This document shows positions 45,313 to 58,300 of a stretch of DNA of 64,000 bases, in pieces. The stretch's first letter is position 1. Each line of letters opens with the position of its first letter. This stretch comes from Lanius collurio (Eukaryota; Chordata; Aves; Passeriformes; Laniidae), in NCBI GenBank assembly GCA_020086605.1, contig JACBWW010000007.1, positions 21,359,572 through 21,423,571 of the forward strand, given 5' to 3'. The position numbers and the translations under genes are program-made. The notes under the pieces were generated by a model. It searched no databases. It was not told the DNA's origin and was given only the letters and a program-made list of their open reading frames with translations.

Positions 45313-45655
45313 GCTGAGTTCCCACAAGAAGGGAAAAAGGGATTTTACCTTGGTATTTATTTTAAGGATCCTTAGGTGCACCACGTCCAGGTCAAATGCA
45401 CCCCAGTGCACACCCACAAAAGGTTTGGTAAAACATTATAGGTCTTACTAATTAGCATATCTACCGAAGATTCCCCGATGGGAGGCTTGAATGAGCCTCC
45501 CTCCCCAAGGAACCTTCCCCTGGATGGTTCTACCTTAGTTTACAAAATGTGCGCTGAAGAGGACTTTGGGGTCTGGGGCTTGTAAGATGTTTAGTCTCCT
45601 GACTTAACGAAATAAGTCTAAGAATATAGGCTAAGAATACACTAAGAATACTACA
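45313..45655 (-). mobile_element. Endogenous retrovirus LTR, diverged second copy of family A
   Basis: It aligns with the 24.1-kb LTR: GGTATTTATTTTAA (AATAAA on the minus strand at 45356-45361), then TATAGGTC at 45437, then ATTAGCATAT at 45451, with the same 14-base step between TATAGGTC and the octamer-like motif. It is more diverged and the octamer has one change. It lies about 80 bases beyond the primer-binding-site-like sequence of family B and in opposite orientation, so one element probably landed in the other. Its ends are approximate. Confidence 0.6.
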
Positions 45656-48600
45656 AAAAGCTATAAAAGGGGTATAAAAGAAAAGACAAAATCATTATGG
45701 CATCAGAATAACAAATACTCAGGAGTCAAATTCAAAAGCCACATGTAAAAGTTCGAGTTCTGTGCAATAAAAATAGAGAATAGGTGTGAAAATGAGTATG
45801 TAAACTGAGGATTTTTCTTCATAGTGTTTAATATTTTATTTTAATGAAGGAGAAGCAACATTTCCTTAGAACTGAATACACATTCACTTTAAGCTTAAGG
45901 GGAATTTAAAGTTTAAATGCTTACTTTTTTCAATGGGTATATTTCATTTGATTTCATATAGGAAAATTCCATCCTTTAAAAAATAAACTAGAAATTCTTC
46001 GTGATTTATGTTCACATATTCATAAACAACTTACAGATGGCATGAAGACTTTGTTGATATTTAGCGCTGTTTCTGAGGGGGAGAATCAAGCAACATTTCT
46101 GTTTATGTAAAAGGTGGAGGCTGTAGAGTAGCTCACTGTACATTATGATGAACAGCTGCACTGACAAAACGTCTCTGGTGGGCAATTCCTGTATTAGAAA
46201 ACAGCATTTTGCTGAATATTGCTAGCAGGTATTCTTTATGGATTCAAGGGATAAGACCTAAATCCTGTGTACATAAATTAGTGACTAATGTAATTATTAA
46301 CTGTATTGGGGCTTTAATTCATCCTTCTGATAAAATGAAGGGGTTAATAACCTTGCATTCCTTGACAAGTCTTGTAATATAAATAGCTAAAAGTTTGACA
46401 AAATTTTCTGCTGATGTAAATAGGTAGTGTTTCAGATACATCAGTGTATCTGTTTTATTTTACTTCAGTGGAGAATTCTGTTCCTTTTGCAATATTATAA
46501 GGCAAAATCCAAAGACAAACCCAGTATACCAGTGCCAAGGTAATGGAGTAATAATGTAAAAGATAAAGGGGTCAGCTGGGGTAGAGTTGGTGGCAATAGT
46601 TGAGTCAGGGATCTTTTCAGAGCAACATACATAATATGTGGATTGTGAAACAACATAATGGGACCTCTATATTCACATAAAATGGAGTTCAAAATATTCT
46701 TTTACAAAAAACCCCACAAACTAAATAACAAAACCCAGGCAGAGAGAGACGGACATCTCTAGCATACCAAGTAACTGTATTATAAGTATTTGATTTTTGT
46801 ATTTTCCTGGTATTTCCAAGAAAATGCCAGTCATTTAATCAAATTGTCTTTCTTGGTCAAACTGTGCAATATATTATGGGCCCAGTACCTCTGTCAGACT
46901 GAATTCCATCCTTCTTTCCATCCTCTATAATACATTGGATGAACCTCTATAGTCATCAGTGGAAGCTGAGATGGATGCCAGAAAATAAAAGAACCTCTCT
47001 CTGTCTCTGACTGTCAGTTCTGCTCAACCACATAGAAACTGAAATCCCATTTCCTACACTCTTGAAGTGTCCCAAATATTAGGCCAAAGAGCATTCTAGA
47101 AAAAAATCATCCTTATAGAATTTCTTACCCTGACACTAAGCTGAACAAACAGGAATGCAGGAGGCAGTAAAAGAGACACACTAGAGCAAGAGAATGGAAT
47201 AAAGAGAAAATATTCTAAGCAGCTCAGGTGTCTAATCCATTGGATTACATTTCCATCTAGGAATTAAAGTACTTAAAATCCACTGATGCACATTTTTAGC
47301 TGTAAAACAGATTTGTGCACATCACTGTGGCTGATGCATTCTCCCATAAATAAAATTTGAAGTCTAAGTGGGCCAATCAACACAAGTTTCAAAATTCTTC
47401 CTTAACAATTATCCTACCTAAAATCAAAGATGAAACAAAGGCATCACCCTAAATACTATAAATAGAGGCAAATTTTTGAAATATATTACAATACAAGTTT
47501 GAAATCAAGTATTATTTAGGATCTTGCTAATCTATAATCTTGATGAAGGATATTTGAATCTTTATTATATCTGAATACTTTTTCTGTCTAGACTGTGTCT
47601 TTACATTTTTGTTGGAAAATGATGATGTAGCCAGAAATATGAAAAAGACTCAGAACTGAATTTCTTTACCACATAGTGATCATATTTCCTTTTATTTTAC
47701 TCAAAATGGTTATTTAAGTTGATATTATCTTCAGAATTATCAGTATCTTATCTCTGGATATTGAAAAAAAAAAAAAACCATGAATTTGTTCACTCCAGTA
47801 ATAAAGAATATTTATGTGTTCAGCACTTCATGAATTTAATATAAAAAATGCTAAGTTCAGTTGTCTTCACGCCCAACCTTTAAGAAGGACAGCAAGATGT
47901 CCTGCTGGTTTCTGATGTGAAATAAAGAATGTAAGTGAGGTGCATTGTCAAAGCATTGCTTCAGGCTGGGCAGACCACATGCATAATCAGGTTTAAGATG
48001 TAAAGAAACATAATAATGATGCTTGTTCGTTTAGATATCACTTTCAACATGCTCATACCATTTATAAGCACTTGTTGATCTCCTGTAAATTATATTGGCT
48101 GCTTGCATTGTTATCAAGTTATTCCTGCAGACAAGGACTAACGTTGCAGATGTTTGGTATTGCCATGTGTTTTGTACTTGTAGACAAAGATGAGGGTGTC
48201 TTCAAAATCAGAAAAATTCAAAATTTCACTAATTGCCTCCAACATTAGCATATAATGAAGACACTGATGCCTTTTATTTCTTTCCAATTTGTTGACTGTC
48301 TTGAGACTATCTCACCACATTAAATACTTTGCATGGCAAAGTAGTTTCTAGTTAGAGCCAAGTAAGTAGCAGTGAAGCTGTAAATGTCATCTTTTGTAAA
48401 TACAGTGTTGCCCATTTTCTCCAAGAATATAATGCATTTATATAAGTTTCCTCCAGAAATCTTATGGATAAAAAATAACTGTCTAATGTCTGTGTACACA
48501 TTTCAATAAATCTAGTTAACTATCTTTATACAGAAAAATACCTAGAGATTTATCAATTGAAATTTAATTTCAGTCATAAATATGAGGTTTTTTTAAAAGC

Positions 48601-50647
48601 AAACTGTTGTAATTGAGATTCATAACTTCCTTCCATTTTTAAAGGCCTGTTGTCTTGGTCTGAATATCCATTAGCATTCAAAATGTCTCCCCACTTGGAG
48701 AAAGGAGACAGAGTTTGAATGTTATATATAGTAGATGAAGCCTATTAGAATAATTGAGGAGAAAGATTTAATATGCTTTGGATTCTATCACAGTAACTTT
48801 TCTGGAAGAAACCAATTTATGTATGTAGGTATTTTATAACTGAAATTATCACAAATTTGTGTGAAAACTAAAATTAGGTCTGCTAGAGAAATTTCAGACT
48901 ATTTAGATACTGCTATATCCCATAGATTCCCCTTTTATTTAAAATACTGCCTTGCACTTGAGGAACAAAAGAAATGGCAAAATGATATGTCCTTTTTATG
49001 ACTCTAAGCTGCTACTTTCACTAGAAACTCTATTTTCCTCCCTACTGGGACATTAGAACATAAATCAATTTTAGCAACTCCAGTAATTAACAACTGAACT
49101 TAGGTGGTCAAACTAACTTATAAAGTAAATGACATGTTAGAAGATTTTGTTTCTCTAGGAAAGATATTTATTTATTATGGGAATGAAACAACAAGGACAA
49201 GCTGTTGTACATGGAATGCAAGTTGTTGAACTAGTCACAAGGTAGATAAATAAGTGTTCCTGATTCTTTTTAGTCCATGTTTCATTTTTCATTCTGATTC
49301 TTCATTCCCTTCTCTTCCCTTGAGCTGCTCCAATATCTTATGCATCAACTGAATGTAATAGTTAAAGTACTTTTTATACAAAAACATTTTTGAGATGACT
49401 TACACTAAAGTACCTAATGTCATCTGAAAGTCATATACATAACATCTCAAAGACAAACTGAAAATTGCCACATATTCATGACAAAATAAGAAAATGATGT
49501 TTTAGATACCTAATTTTATTATTTTGCCTTTAGATATCTTTTCAGGACCTTTCAGTAACAATCAGGATATTCTCCTCTGTTGTACAAAGAGCTTTCTTGT
49601 TCATTGGTGTTATTGCTATAAATCCAACTGCCTAAGAGTCCATTATGTGAATAAGACATAGCTGCTAGTGAGATCATGCAAAAATAAACTCATTTTAATT
49701 TGTGGTTTTCAAAGTATATTAAATTTTATATCTTTTTAATCTTCTGTTTCTCTGATATAATGGGGTTTTTTTTTGACATGAAATAATATAAATTGCTACC
49801 CCTGGAAGGACAAAAAATGAAACCTCAGAAAATGTACATATTTGTGTCCTATTCTGTCCTAGATTTAGTCATGCTGAAGGAAATGGTGACTCAGTCACCC
49901 CATTCTGACAAGTCCTTTTTATTTGCATTTAATAACCAGAGACGTAGATTTTTATTTTTAAGGTCAGATGTCGTACACTGGAGCCTCATCTTCTGCTGTC
50001 AAAAGTGTTTGTGCTGTCAGGTCTCCTCCATGTTTTGGAATTGTGGTGCAGTGTTTCCATTAAATATTGTGTACATTGCCCCCTCTGGGAATTGTGTTTC
50101 CTTTTATTCAGCATGTCTTGCATTGTAAGTGACATCAGGGTGTGTGTCTCTATGACACTGCTATTTGGTGTTTCTCTAGGTAACGACATTTTTATCTCCA
50201 ATATATCTACATTTCTTGTTAAAACTATTCCTGCAATTAACTCAGGGAAGAATACAATGTTTAGCAGGCTGGTTGAGGATATTGGATGATTGTTGTAAAA
50301 CAAGATTCCATGTTCTTGGGAAGACCATTTAACTGTGCCTACTAGACTAACAATTATTAAAAGGATAATTTTGCTCTAAAATAACTTACAAAGTTTGTTT
50401 AATATGTTTGCATATTTTACTCATTTGGGTTTTTTTCTATTTGAAAATGATAAATTATTTCCCAGAAACAGAAACCACTTACCAATAATAGAAACCAACT
50501 CATTACAGAGACTGCATCCAAATGCATCAGAAGTAAATATGCTTTGATTCTACATTTGTCAACCCACATCCTTCTCAGAGCTCCAAAAGTATGAAAGTCT
50601 ATATTTCTAGGGTTTTTTTTTTTTATTCAAGCATGTCAACAGTTCAA

Positions 50648-50701
50648 CTTTGAAAATAAACACACAGTATAAAGCTTTGAAAATAAACACACAGTATAAA
50701 G
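50648..50701. repeat. Perfect 27-bp tandem duplication
   Basis: Positions 50648-50674 are repeated exactly at 50675-50701, each copy beginning CTTTGAAAATAAACACACAG. Perfect identity means a very recent event, and it may be variable between individuals. Confidence 0.95.
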
Positions 50702-52409
50702 AATGCAAAAGGTATTATCTGAGTAATAAAATCACCTCATAACAAAAAACAACTGAAAAAAAAATTATGTCTGTACCTGCACTACAGTGCCAAGGAGTGA
50801 CAGGTCTCAGTTTACATCACAGACAAAAGAAATATTCCATGGGGCAAATTACACTTTTTCTGCAAATTTTCATATTTGACAATCCATCAAAACACGACTG
50901 TTACAGGATAAAAAAAAGGCAAAACAAAATTGTCTAAAAACCCAAAATAAGAGAGAACCACTCTGAAATACTATTTTAATAGTAGCAAGAAATAGCACCT
51001 CCTTCCTGTAGCCAAGAAATCCATGAGTCATCTGAAATCCTTACTTACCCTTGTCTTGCCTGTTATCACTACAAAGAAACTGAAAAGTGCTGTCATGTCC
51101 AGTGACAAGACTGTGATTTGAGTTCCAGTATGCAAATTGTAATACCTTAAACCTTTCAAGCCTTTTGGGGTTGTCTAGAGTAGGGATTTTCATAGTTCAA
51201 ATAGTTCTACCATTACTTGAATGCTAAGTCAAATTTTTGGTTGCCATTACTTGAAAGTCATAGTTGTAGAAAAAGGGATTTTTTTACTCTTTTTTTAACA
51301 GCTGTAGCTGGCAAGCTTATTATTTTTGAATTCCATTCAGCATGTTAAAAATATTCTCTTTTTAAATAAACATTCTGACTCCTCATTCAATATAATCAGC
51401 TTTATCTACTGTAATTATGAATTTCTTAATAACTTTCTGTAAGACTTCTTAAAAGTCAGTTGGTATAATTTTAACTGCTTTTCATTTCCTCCCAATTAAA
51501 AAGGTCAGGGTATGTTTTTTAATTTATTTTAAAGTGCTACTATTTTCACTCACTAAGTTTCTAAAACCCTTCAGGAAATAAAAATTCCCTAGAACTGAGG
51601 TCATGTTTTAATTCATGACAGACAAACTTCAAACATGCCTTTTTTTTTTTTTTCCTAAGCTATTATCTGACTGTGAAGGGTCACTTTTTAGATCACTGGC
51701 TCCTAGAAGCTTTGAAGATTGGGTTTGGGTTGGGTTTTTTGTTTGCTTCTTTGTTTCTTTGTTTTTATCTCTTTCTTCCTGAAGATGGTAGAGTTATTCT
51801 AAAAAGACATTTGTACTTAGGGCAGCTGCATAGAAGACATTGTTTTGGAAAAGTCATTGCTTCTTAAACATGCTAAATATTTTTTCCCAACTGACAGTAA
51901 TGGTATATCTTTTCACTAGAAATTTTATGATGCTAGGCACACCTCACCTTCTCCTGCCAATTTCATGTAAGTTATATCTTTCTAAAAGTCTCATTAAAAT
52001 AAAAAGTAAAATGAAACAGCAGTTTTATGGAGTGTATTTGACTGTACTAAAGCAAAATAATTACATTTGTTAACATTAATTTATGTCAAAATGACAGGAC
52101 TGAAAAGGAATAAACAAACTTGTAGAACACTTGCTACTTAAATTTCTATTATTAAAAAGCATGCACAATAACTCTCTGAAAGTAACTTCAAATCACCACA
52201 AATGGTGTAAAAAGATGCTAGATTAGACTCAGGGGACCATTTTGTGAACATCCACAGAAAACTTAACTTTCCATGATACTACAACTTCAAATAATTTTTC
52301 ACGGCAAGAACTGTATAGAAAGAATGTGATTCCAAAGAATGTCACAATATTTAAGCGGAATATTATTTGTGAATACAAGGAAGGATTTGCCAACAAAATA
52401 TATTTCACA

Positions 52410-52680
52410 TCACAGAATCACAGAATGGTGGCGATACAAAGGTGCCTCTGGAGGTCATCTAGGCCAATCCCCCCTGCTTGAGCAGGTTCAGGTGGAGCAG
52501 TCTTCAACCCACCTCACTGTCCACTCATCCAACCCGTGCTTCTCGATCTTACCCAGGAGGCTGTTATGGGAGACAGTGTCAAATGCCCTGCAGAGGTCAA
52601 GGCAGTCAACATCCCCTGCTTTCCCCAGGTATCTATCTCCCTCATAGATCTGGGCTGCCAAGAATTTCCTTGCAGTAAGT
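52410..52680 (-). mobile_element. CR1 fragment(s), reverse orientation, 3' end and an inner piece
   Basis: The left edge, TCACAGAATCACAGAATGG, is the reverse complement of the CR1 tail (ATTCTGTGA). It is followed by CCTCTGGAGGTCATCTAGG and CCCCCCTGCTTGAGCAGG, the standard CR1 3' UTR read backwards. From about 52540, GGGAGACAGTGTCAAATGCC and TCAAGGCAGTCAACATCCCC resemble an RT-region segment, so the 3' UTR appears internally deleted or two fragments abut. Confidence 0.8.
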
Positions 52681-54946
52681 TTAGAGAAGGTAGTTCTGGG
52701 ACTTTACCACTTCTTAATTATCTGCTTAAAATTAAACAGATTTATTTTACCTGCCTCTACTATGAGGAGAGGGTAATATAAAGCTAGACATCCAAATTGC
52801 ATATGTTTGCATCTCCTTAATGAGATGAGATCCCAACTAGACTTCCCCTCCCAAGTCCTCAAGAGGTGACATTGTTGCCTCATGTAGAAAGTATTCCAGT
52901 GTCATCAATTCAAGCTTGTAGATACAGTTAGCATCATAATATATTTGAGTAAAAATATTTTTAAACAGGAACACTTAAAAAAAGGTTTGAATCTCGGTCA
53001 TTTTGGGAATCATGTGGAGTAATACAAAAGACCAGATGTTCTGTCAGAATTAAAAGGCTCTGAGAATTTGTTTTCTATTTAATTCTCATGATTTCTTATT
53101 TAAATTTGGGGCAGGTAGAGTGTTACCACCATTGTCAAACTACTTAACAACCAGTTTGTATTAATTCTGGTTGAGAATCACTTTCTCAAGAGGTGTAATC
53201 TTCTCTCTTTAATGTCTTAGGTCATTTTCACAGATTCTGGAAGGTGATTCAGTCTATCCATGTCAGATGTGAGCCTTAAAACAAACTATAGGAAATACCA
53301 AAGAATGTTACTTACTTCAGTCTAAAGTAGAAGTAAATGAATTAAAACAAAGCAGTGATTTCAGAAAATGCAAAGTTGACACCATGTTTCCAGAAGTGAC
53401 TTATCCACCAAGGCACATTAAACTCTTGCACAGGACTCTCCACTTTTTTGTGGAAAACAAAGTTTCATCAAGCTGAGAAAATATGCAGCTGAGAGTATGA
53501 GAAAAGGAAGAGTAGGTGGAAATTTAGGATAAAAAAGATCAGAAACACACCTCAGCAGAGAATTGCTGGTTACCTTTCCCACAATGTTCAGCACAGGTGA
53601 TGACCCCAGTTTCCCTCTTCTGAAGTTGGTACTATAACCATCAAACTCTTACCCACCACAACAAACAGGTCAAAAGAAGCTGGTTACAGTCCTGACATTG
53701 CGTGGCTTCTGAGGTATCCCAAGAGATTTAGGTTCTCAGATCTTTATCCAAAACCTGCCTGTATTGTATCTCAGAGCAGCAGGTAGGTAAGGAGGCAATA
53801 TTCCACCCAGCCCCTCAACCTCCAATTAATCTTAGGTTTTGTGGTGATTCTTTCCCTCTGTTCTTTTTTGCAACCTGTCTTGTTTGCAGTAAAAAAAAGC
53901 AGCTGCTGTGAGTTTAAGCTTGCTCAGGGGTGGAGATGGTTACTTATCATTCAGTGGTTTGTTTACTCAGTATATTTTTCAGCTTCTGTTTTTCCTGTAA
54001 CCATTCTTGTTCCCAATCATTAGAAATATGAAAATATTATTTTACTTAGTGCTACATGATTTTAGAGACTTAGCCCTTCTGTTTTGACCCTGTCATAACA
54101 TGAGTCTAGATAAACTTGAACCAGAAAAATATTCTAAATCGAAGAATCAAACAATGCATCAATAAAGATTTTATGTTTCATGTTTACATGTTTCAATAAA
54201 ACAATGATAATAGATGTTGAATAACTTTTTAATAGAGTAATCTGTCAAAAAACATTAGGTAAAAACAGGCCCATTTCTGGTAATAATAACTAAAAAAAAA
54301 AAGGGGGAGGGTGCAATGACAAAAATTCTACCTACTTACAAGTGAATTGGGAAGTTGTTTCAATTCAGATTTGCAACAACCCCTTGCAGATTTAAAAGCA
54401 GATCTTTACAAAACACTAAAATGGCTCTCTGGATGAATGAATCTTCTGTAATTGCATCGGCGGATTTAGAGGCTGTTTAGGTTTGGGTTTTTTTTTCCTT
54501 TTTTTTCTAACAATGAATATCCAGCAGTTATTTTAAGGATATAAGTGTTAATGAGACTGAAGTAGACAGGAAACATTTTGCTGGATCAGAGCCAACTGCT
54601 CAGCACCTTACAGAATCAGGTGAAAAATTAATTTATTTGGTTATTGAGGTTATAATTTTGAAAAGAAAAGCTTTATATCTTCATGTATAGATCATCTAGT
54701 CATATTCTCTGACATAGCTGACTACAAAACAGCCTTGGAGAGAAGAGAACAATTTTCCTTATTTATATTCTTGTGTCTACAATACCAAACATTTCTTGGG
54801 CCCTGCCAAGCCCAACTGTCAGTTCCAGCTCCTGTGTGGCACCGTTTTTTTCTTTTTGATTAAATTTTTATAGAGCTGTTGACATTTTTTAAGTATTCAA
54901 AATAAAATAATATAATACAATCTCAGAAGTTCAGTGCATTTTAGAC

Positions 54947-54968
54947 TTTTTTTTTTTTTTTTTTTTTT
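54947..54968. repeat. Poly-T run
   Basis: About 22 consecutive T on the plus strand follow TTTTAGAC. It could be a retroposon tail in reverse, but no element body is recognisable beside it. Confidence 0.8.
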
Positions 54969-55169
54969 GGACAGGAGTTTTGCTTCCAGTTGCTAATTTA
55001 AAATAATTTTCTGAAATTATCTCACTATATTCTCTGTTATCTCCGTTCTTTTTTGTGGCTGGTACACAGCATAGCTGCAAGAGAAATATACAAGCCTATA
55101 TAAATGTTGGCAGTATCTTTCACTGCATTTTTATGTATAATCCTTCTCCCTCACTTAAAAACTCTTAGC

Positions 55170-55320
55170 CCTTACAAAAACCCCCACCAAAAAAAAAAAC
55201 ACTAAAAAAAATATACGAAAGAACCTTTACAAAAGCCCACAACAACAACAACAAAAAAATTTAAAAAAGGCTAAAAAAAACATACAAAAGAACCCCAAAG
55301 AAATAAAATATTATGTTATC
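55170..55320. repeat. A-rich low-complexity tract with AAC and AAAAC units
   Basis: Runs of A broken by C, including CAACAACAACAAC and repeated ACATACAAAAGAACC-like segments, suggest a short degenerate duplication within simple sequence. Confidence 0.75.
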
Positions 55321-58300
55321 TTTTAAGACACTTTTTAAAAGAAGGGTGCTTGATTTCTTTTAAAGTCAATCAACTAAATTTAAGTATTTCTGTAAGGAAT
55401 GTAGTGTTTCTTGTTTTCCTTGTACAGGCAGTGAGACTTGAGAGCTCTCCTAGAGGGAACTTCACCTGAACCTGGCTGCTGCTCTGGAGCACTCCCTGAA
55501 GGAGTCTCTCTTTCCTGCTAAATACTTACTTATTATAGAACCTGCTGAGAAAATGTTTCTGCTTACTTGACATTCTCACTGTTTTCCAGTCAGCCTCTGG
55601 CTATAAAGCCGCTGAAAGCCATAAAAGGGATCTAAACATGAATCATGAGTCATGTTCATGGAAAGACCAAGAGCTCTAATTTTATGGGACTACTATTGTT
55701 CATACTTCAATCCTTTGGGAGACATAAAGAATAGAAAGACTTTCTAGTAGAACCCTAGATATACCCACAGAGAAAGCAAAAATAAAAAAAGTGTGTTTTT
55801 TGATTTACTCAGCAGCCATTTAAGGGCTCAAGATCCACTTATAACTCACATATCCTCTGTCCTGCCAGCATCCTCTTCCATGTAGTGTTGTTCCTGACTT
55901 CAGTTGTGAGACCCAAGATCTCAGCCATAGTTCATTCACACCCAACATCTCCTTTACTTTAAAGGAAAAGGTGCCATTAAGTATCTTTAACATGCACTTC
56001 TCCTTGGATTACGTTAGATTACTCTTCTGCTGTTAGTTCCACTCAGTGGATATGACCAATCCTTCACTCTTCTTGGTTAGCATGGAGATCAGCCCGTGGT
56101 TAACTGTGTGTATAAAGCATCTTGGATACACAACAGAGTACATTCTTGAGGGCAAGTGATAAATTATATTTCTACTAAGCGAAGGAAAATTATAAGAAAC
56201 ATGTCATTTTACCTCTTTCTTTTTAACCAATAATATTCTAACAAGCACAGTCAGTATTCCTAGCACTGAAGAAGACTCAAACAACCAATTTTTCTCTTTG
56301 TGCTTATATAGCATGTATTTTCACTGGTAACTACTTAGTGAAGTTTGTTGTGTTTGAAGGCTTGGATTAGATTTTAGGACATAATCTGTATTCAGTATGT
56401 AAGGATCAATAAACATTAGACCAGAATCTAATGTATCAATGCAACATATTAAATACATATAGATTTTGAAAAGCACATTTCTTCACTGTATTTAAATGCA
56501 ATTCTCTTCAGTTTCATCAAGAAGAGATTAATGAACAAACAAGCATGTATCAACTTCTTATTCAAACATCACGAACCACGACTTTGAATAGTCAGGGCTT
56601 GGTATAAACACAGCTGCGATAGTTTTTGTTTCTCTGTTCCATGGCAATAAAAAAGTTCTGTCTTCTAAAGGCACCACTGAATCCCTACTTCTTCCTCAAA
56701 AATTATTTGCAGAGTTTGATCCTTCAACTTTGAGTTAACACTTACATGGGAAAAAGAAAACAAACAACCCTACCAAAATTCAGAAGATAGGGTAGGCTGC
56801 TGCAAAAAAATGCAGAACTATTCAGAATGCTTGGAATGCATTTTAAAATGATTAAAATATTCACTGATCTTTTGTCCACCATGCAGTATATAGAACTGGT
56901 TTTCATCAATAAATCTACTTATTAATACCACCAAAGAATGTAATGGTTCTCCCTGCACCAGACTCTGCTCTTCAGAAACAGGCAATTGTTTTTCCTCTAT
57001 TGGTTTTCAAGATCTTTGACAAGATTTTCTTTTCTATGAGGAAATAAATGTATGTTATTTCAGTCTATTCCAAAGTAATGACCACAGCATTTGTAAAAAT
57101 TACATACCTACCTGTATATGAGGTAGGCAGAGAAATAAGGAAGTGAAATTTGAGCCCACGAACTGGGTAGATAAGGATTAGAATCACTTAAGAAAAAATA
57201 TTACTACTGAGAAGCATGCCTAAAAATTCCATTTTCCACATTCATACAATGCCTAAAACTTGCTTACACAATACTTAGATTGACACTATTGTGAATTAAG
57301 TTTTAATATTCTTATCTGAAAAATGTTCAGGAGAATTCAAAACAGATGATTTAAAGAAAAATATAAGTATCATTTAAAATAATTTCATTAGACAATGTAA
57401 AATAAAGGAATCTCTCAAACATAACTAAACACTAGTACAGGAATGATTTTAGAAAAGTTAAACAGAAGAAAATATATGCATGTATAATGTGTTTTTATTT
57501 ATTTATTTATTCCTTCCTTTAAGAAAACTGTTTTGAAAGTAAACACTATTTATTTTTAATGGGCTCTTTGTTCTTGGTGCAAACCATGGTTTCCAGATCA
57601 GACCATTTTCTAAACACACGAGTTTGTCAATCACACCACAAGGTCTTTTACTTGGCAAGTTAGATGTCAACTTAGTGATAGCCACATGCACAATACCTCT
57701 GTCACAGATTTTTAGACTTCCCTTCAGTCTACACTTAAGGTTTTCATTCAGATATTCTTGCTGCTCAACCTCTGTCATATAAAAGCATTGAGGGTTTGAA
57801 TAATAAATCAGTTACAAAAAAAAAAAAAAAATAGGAGGCAATATGCACAGTAACTTAAAGAACATGATATTAAAAAATAAGTTTAAAAACTATATATACT
57901 TAATAACGAACAATTGGAGGTCCTTTCATCTTAAGCCTCATCACCAAATTCGACTTCTATTCAACATGATAGTTATCTAGCTCAGATTTGGTTGTGTCTG
58001 CATTTTCTTTACCTGGCATATGAGTATTTTCTCTGCTCCTGGCATTCAAGTTTGCTCTTTCCCACTTGTAATTCTCCTATTTTTAGAAGCCAATCGTCCC
58101 ATTGAACATAACTGTCCAGTCAGTCCATGTGCAAAAAACACAGCAAGCCTCAGAAAATTATTCTGGCACAATGTGCAATCAGACCTTGAAACCATGTCAA
58201 AGGTAACCTTCAGTCCTTTTGTCCTTAGGCAGCATGCAAGAAATGTCTGATGCTCATACATAAAAAACAGTCAGCTCTGACTAAGAGGATTTGAATGGGA

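Noticed and set aside
52339..52781. Three overlapping plus-strand frames
   Set aside because: They fall on a CR1 fragment read in the antisense direction.
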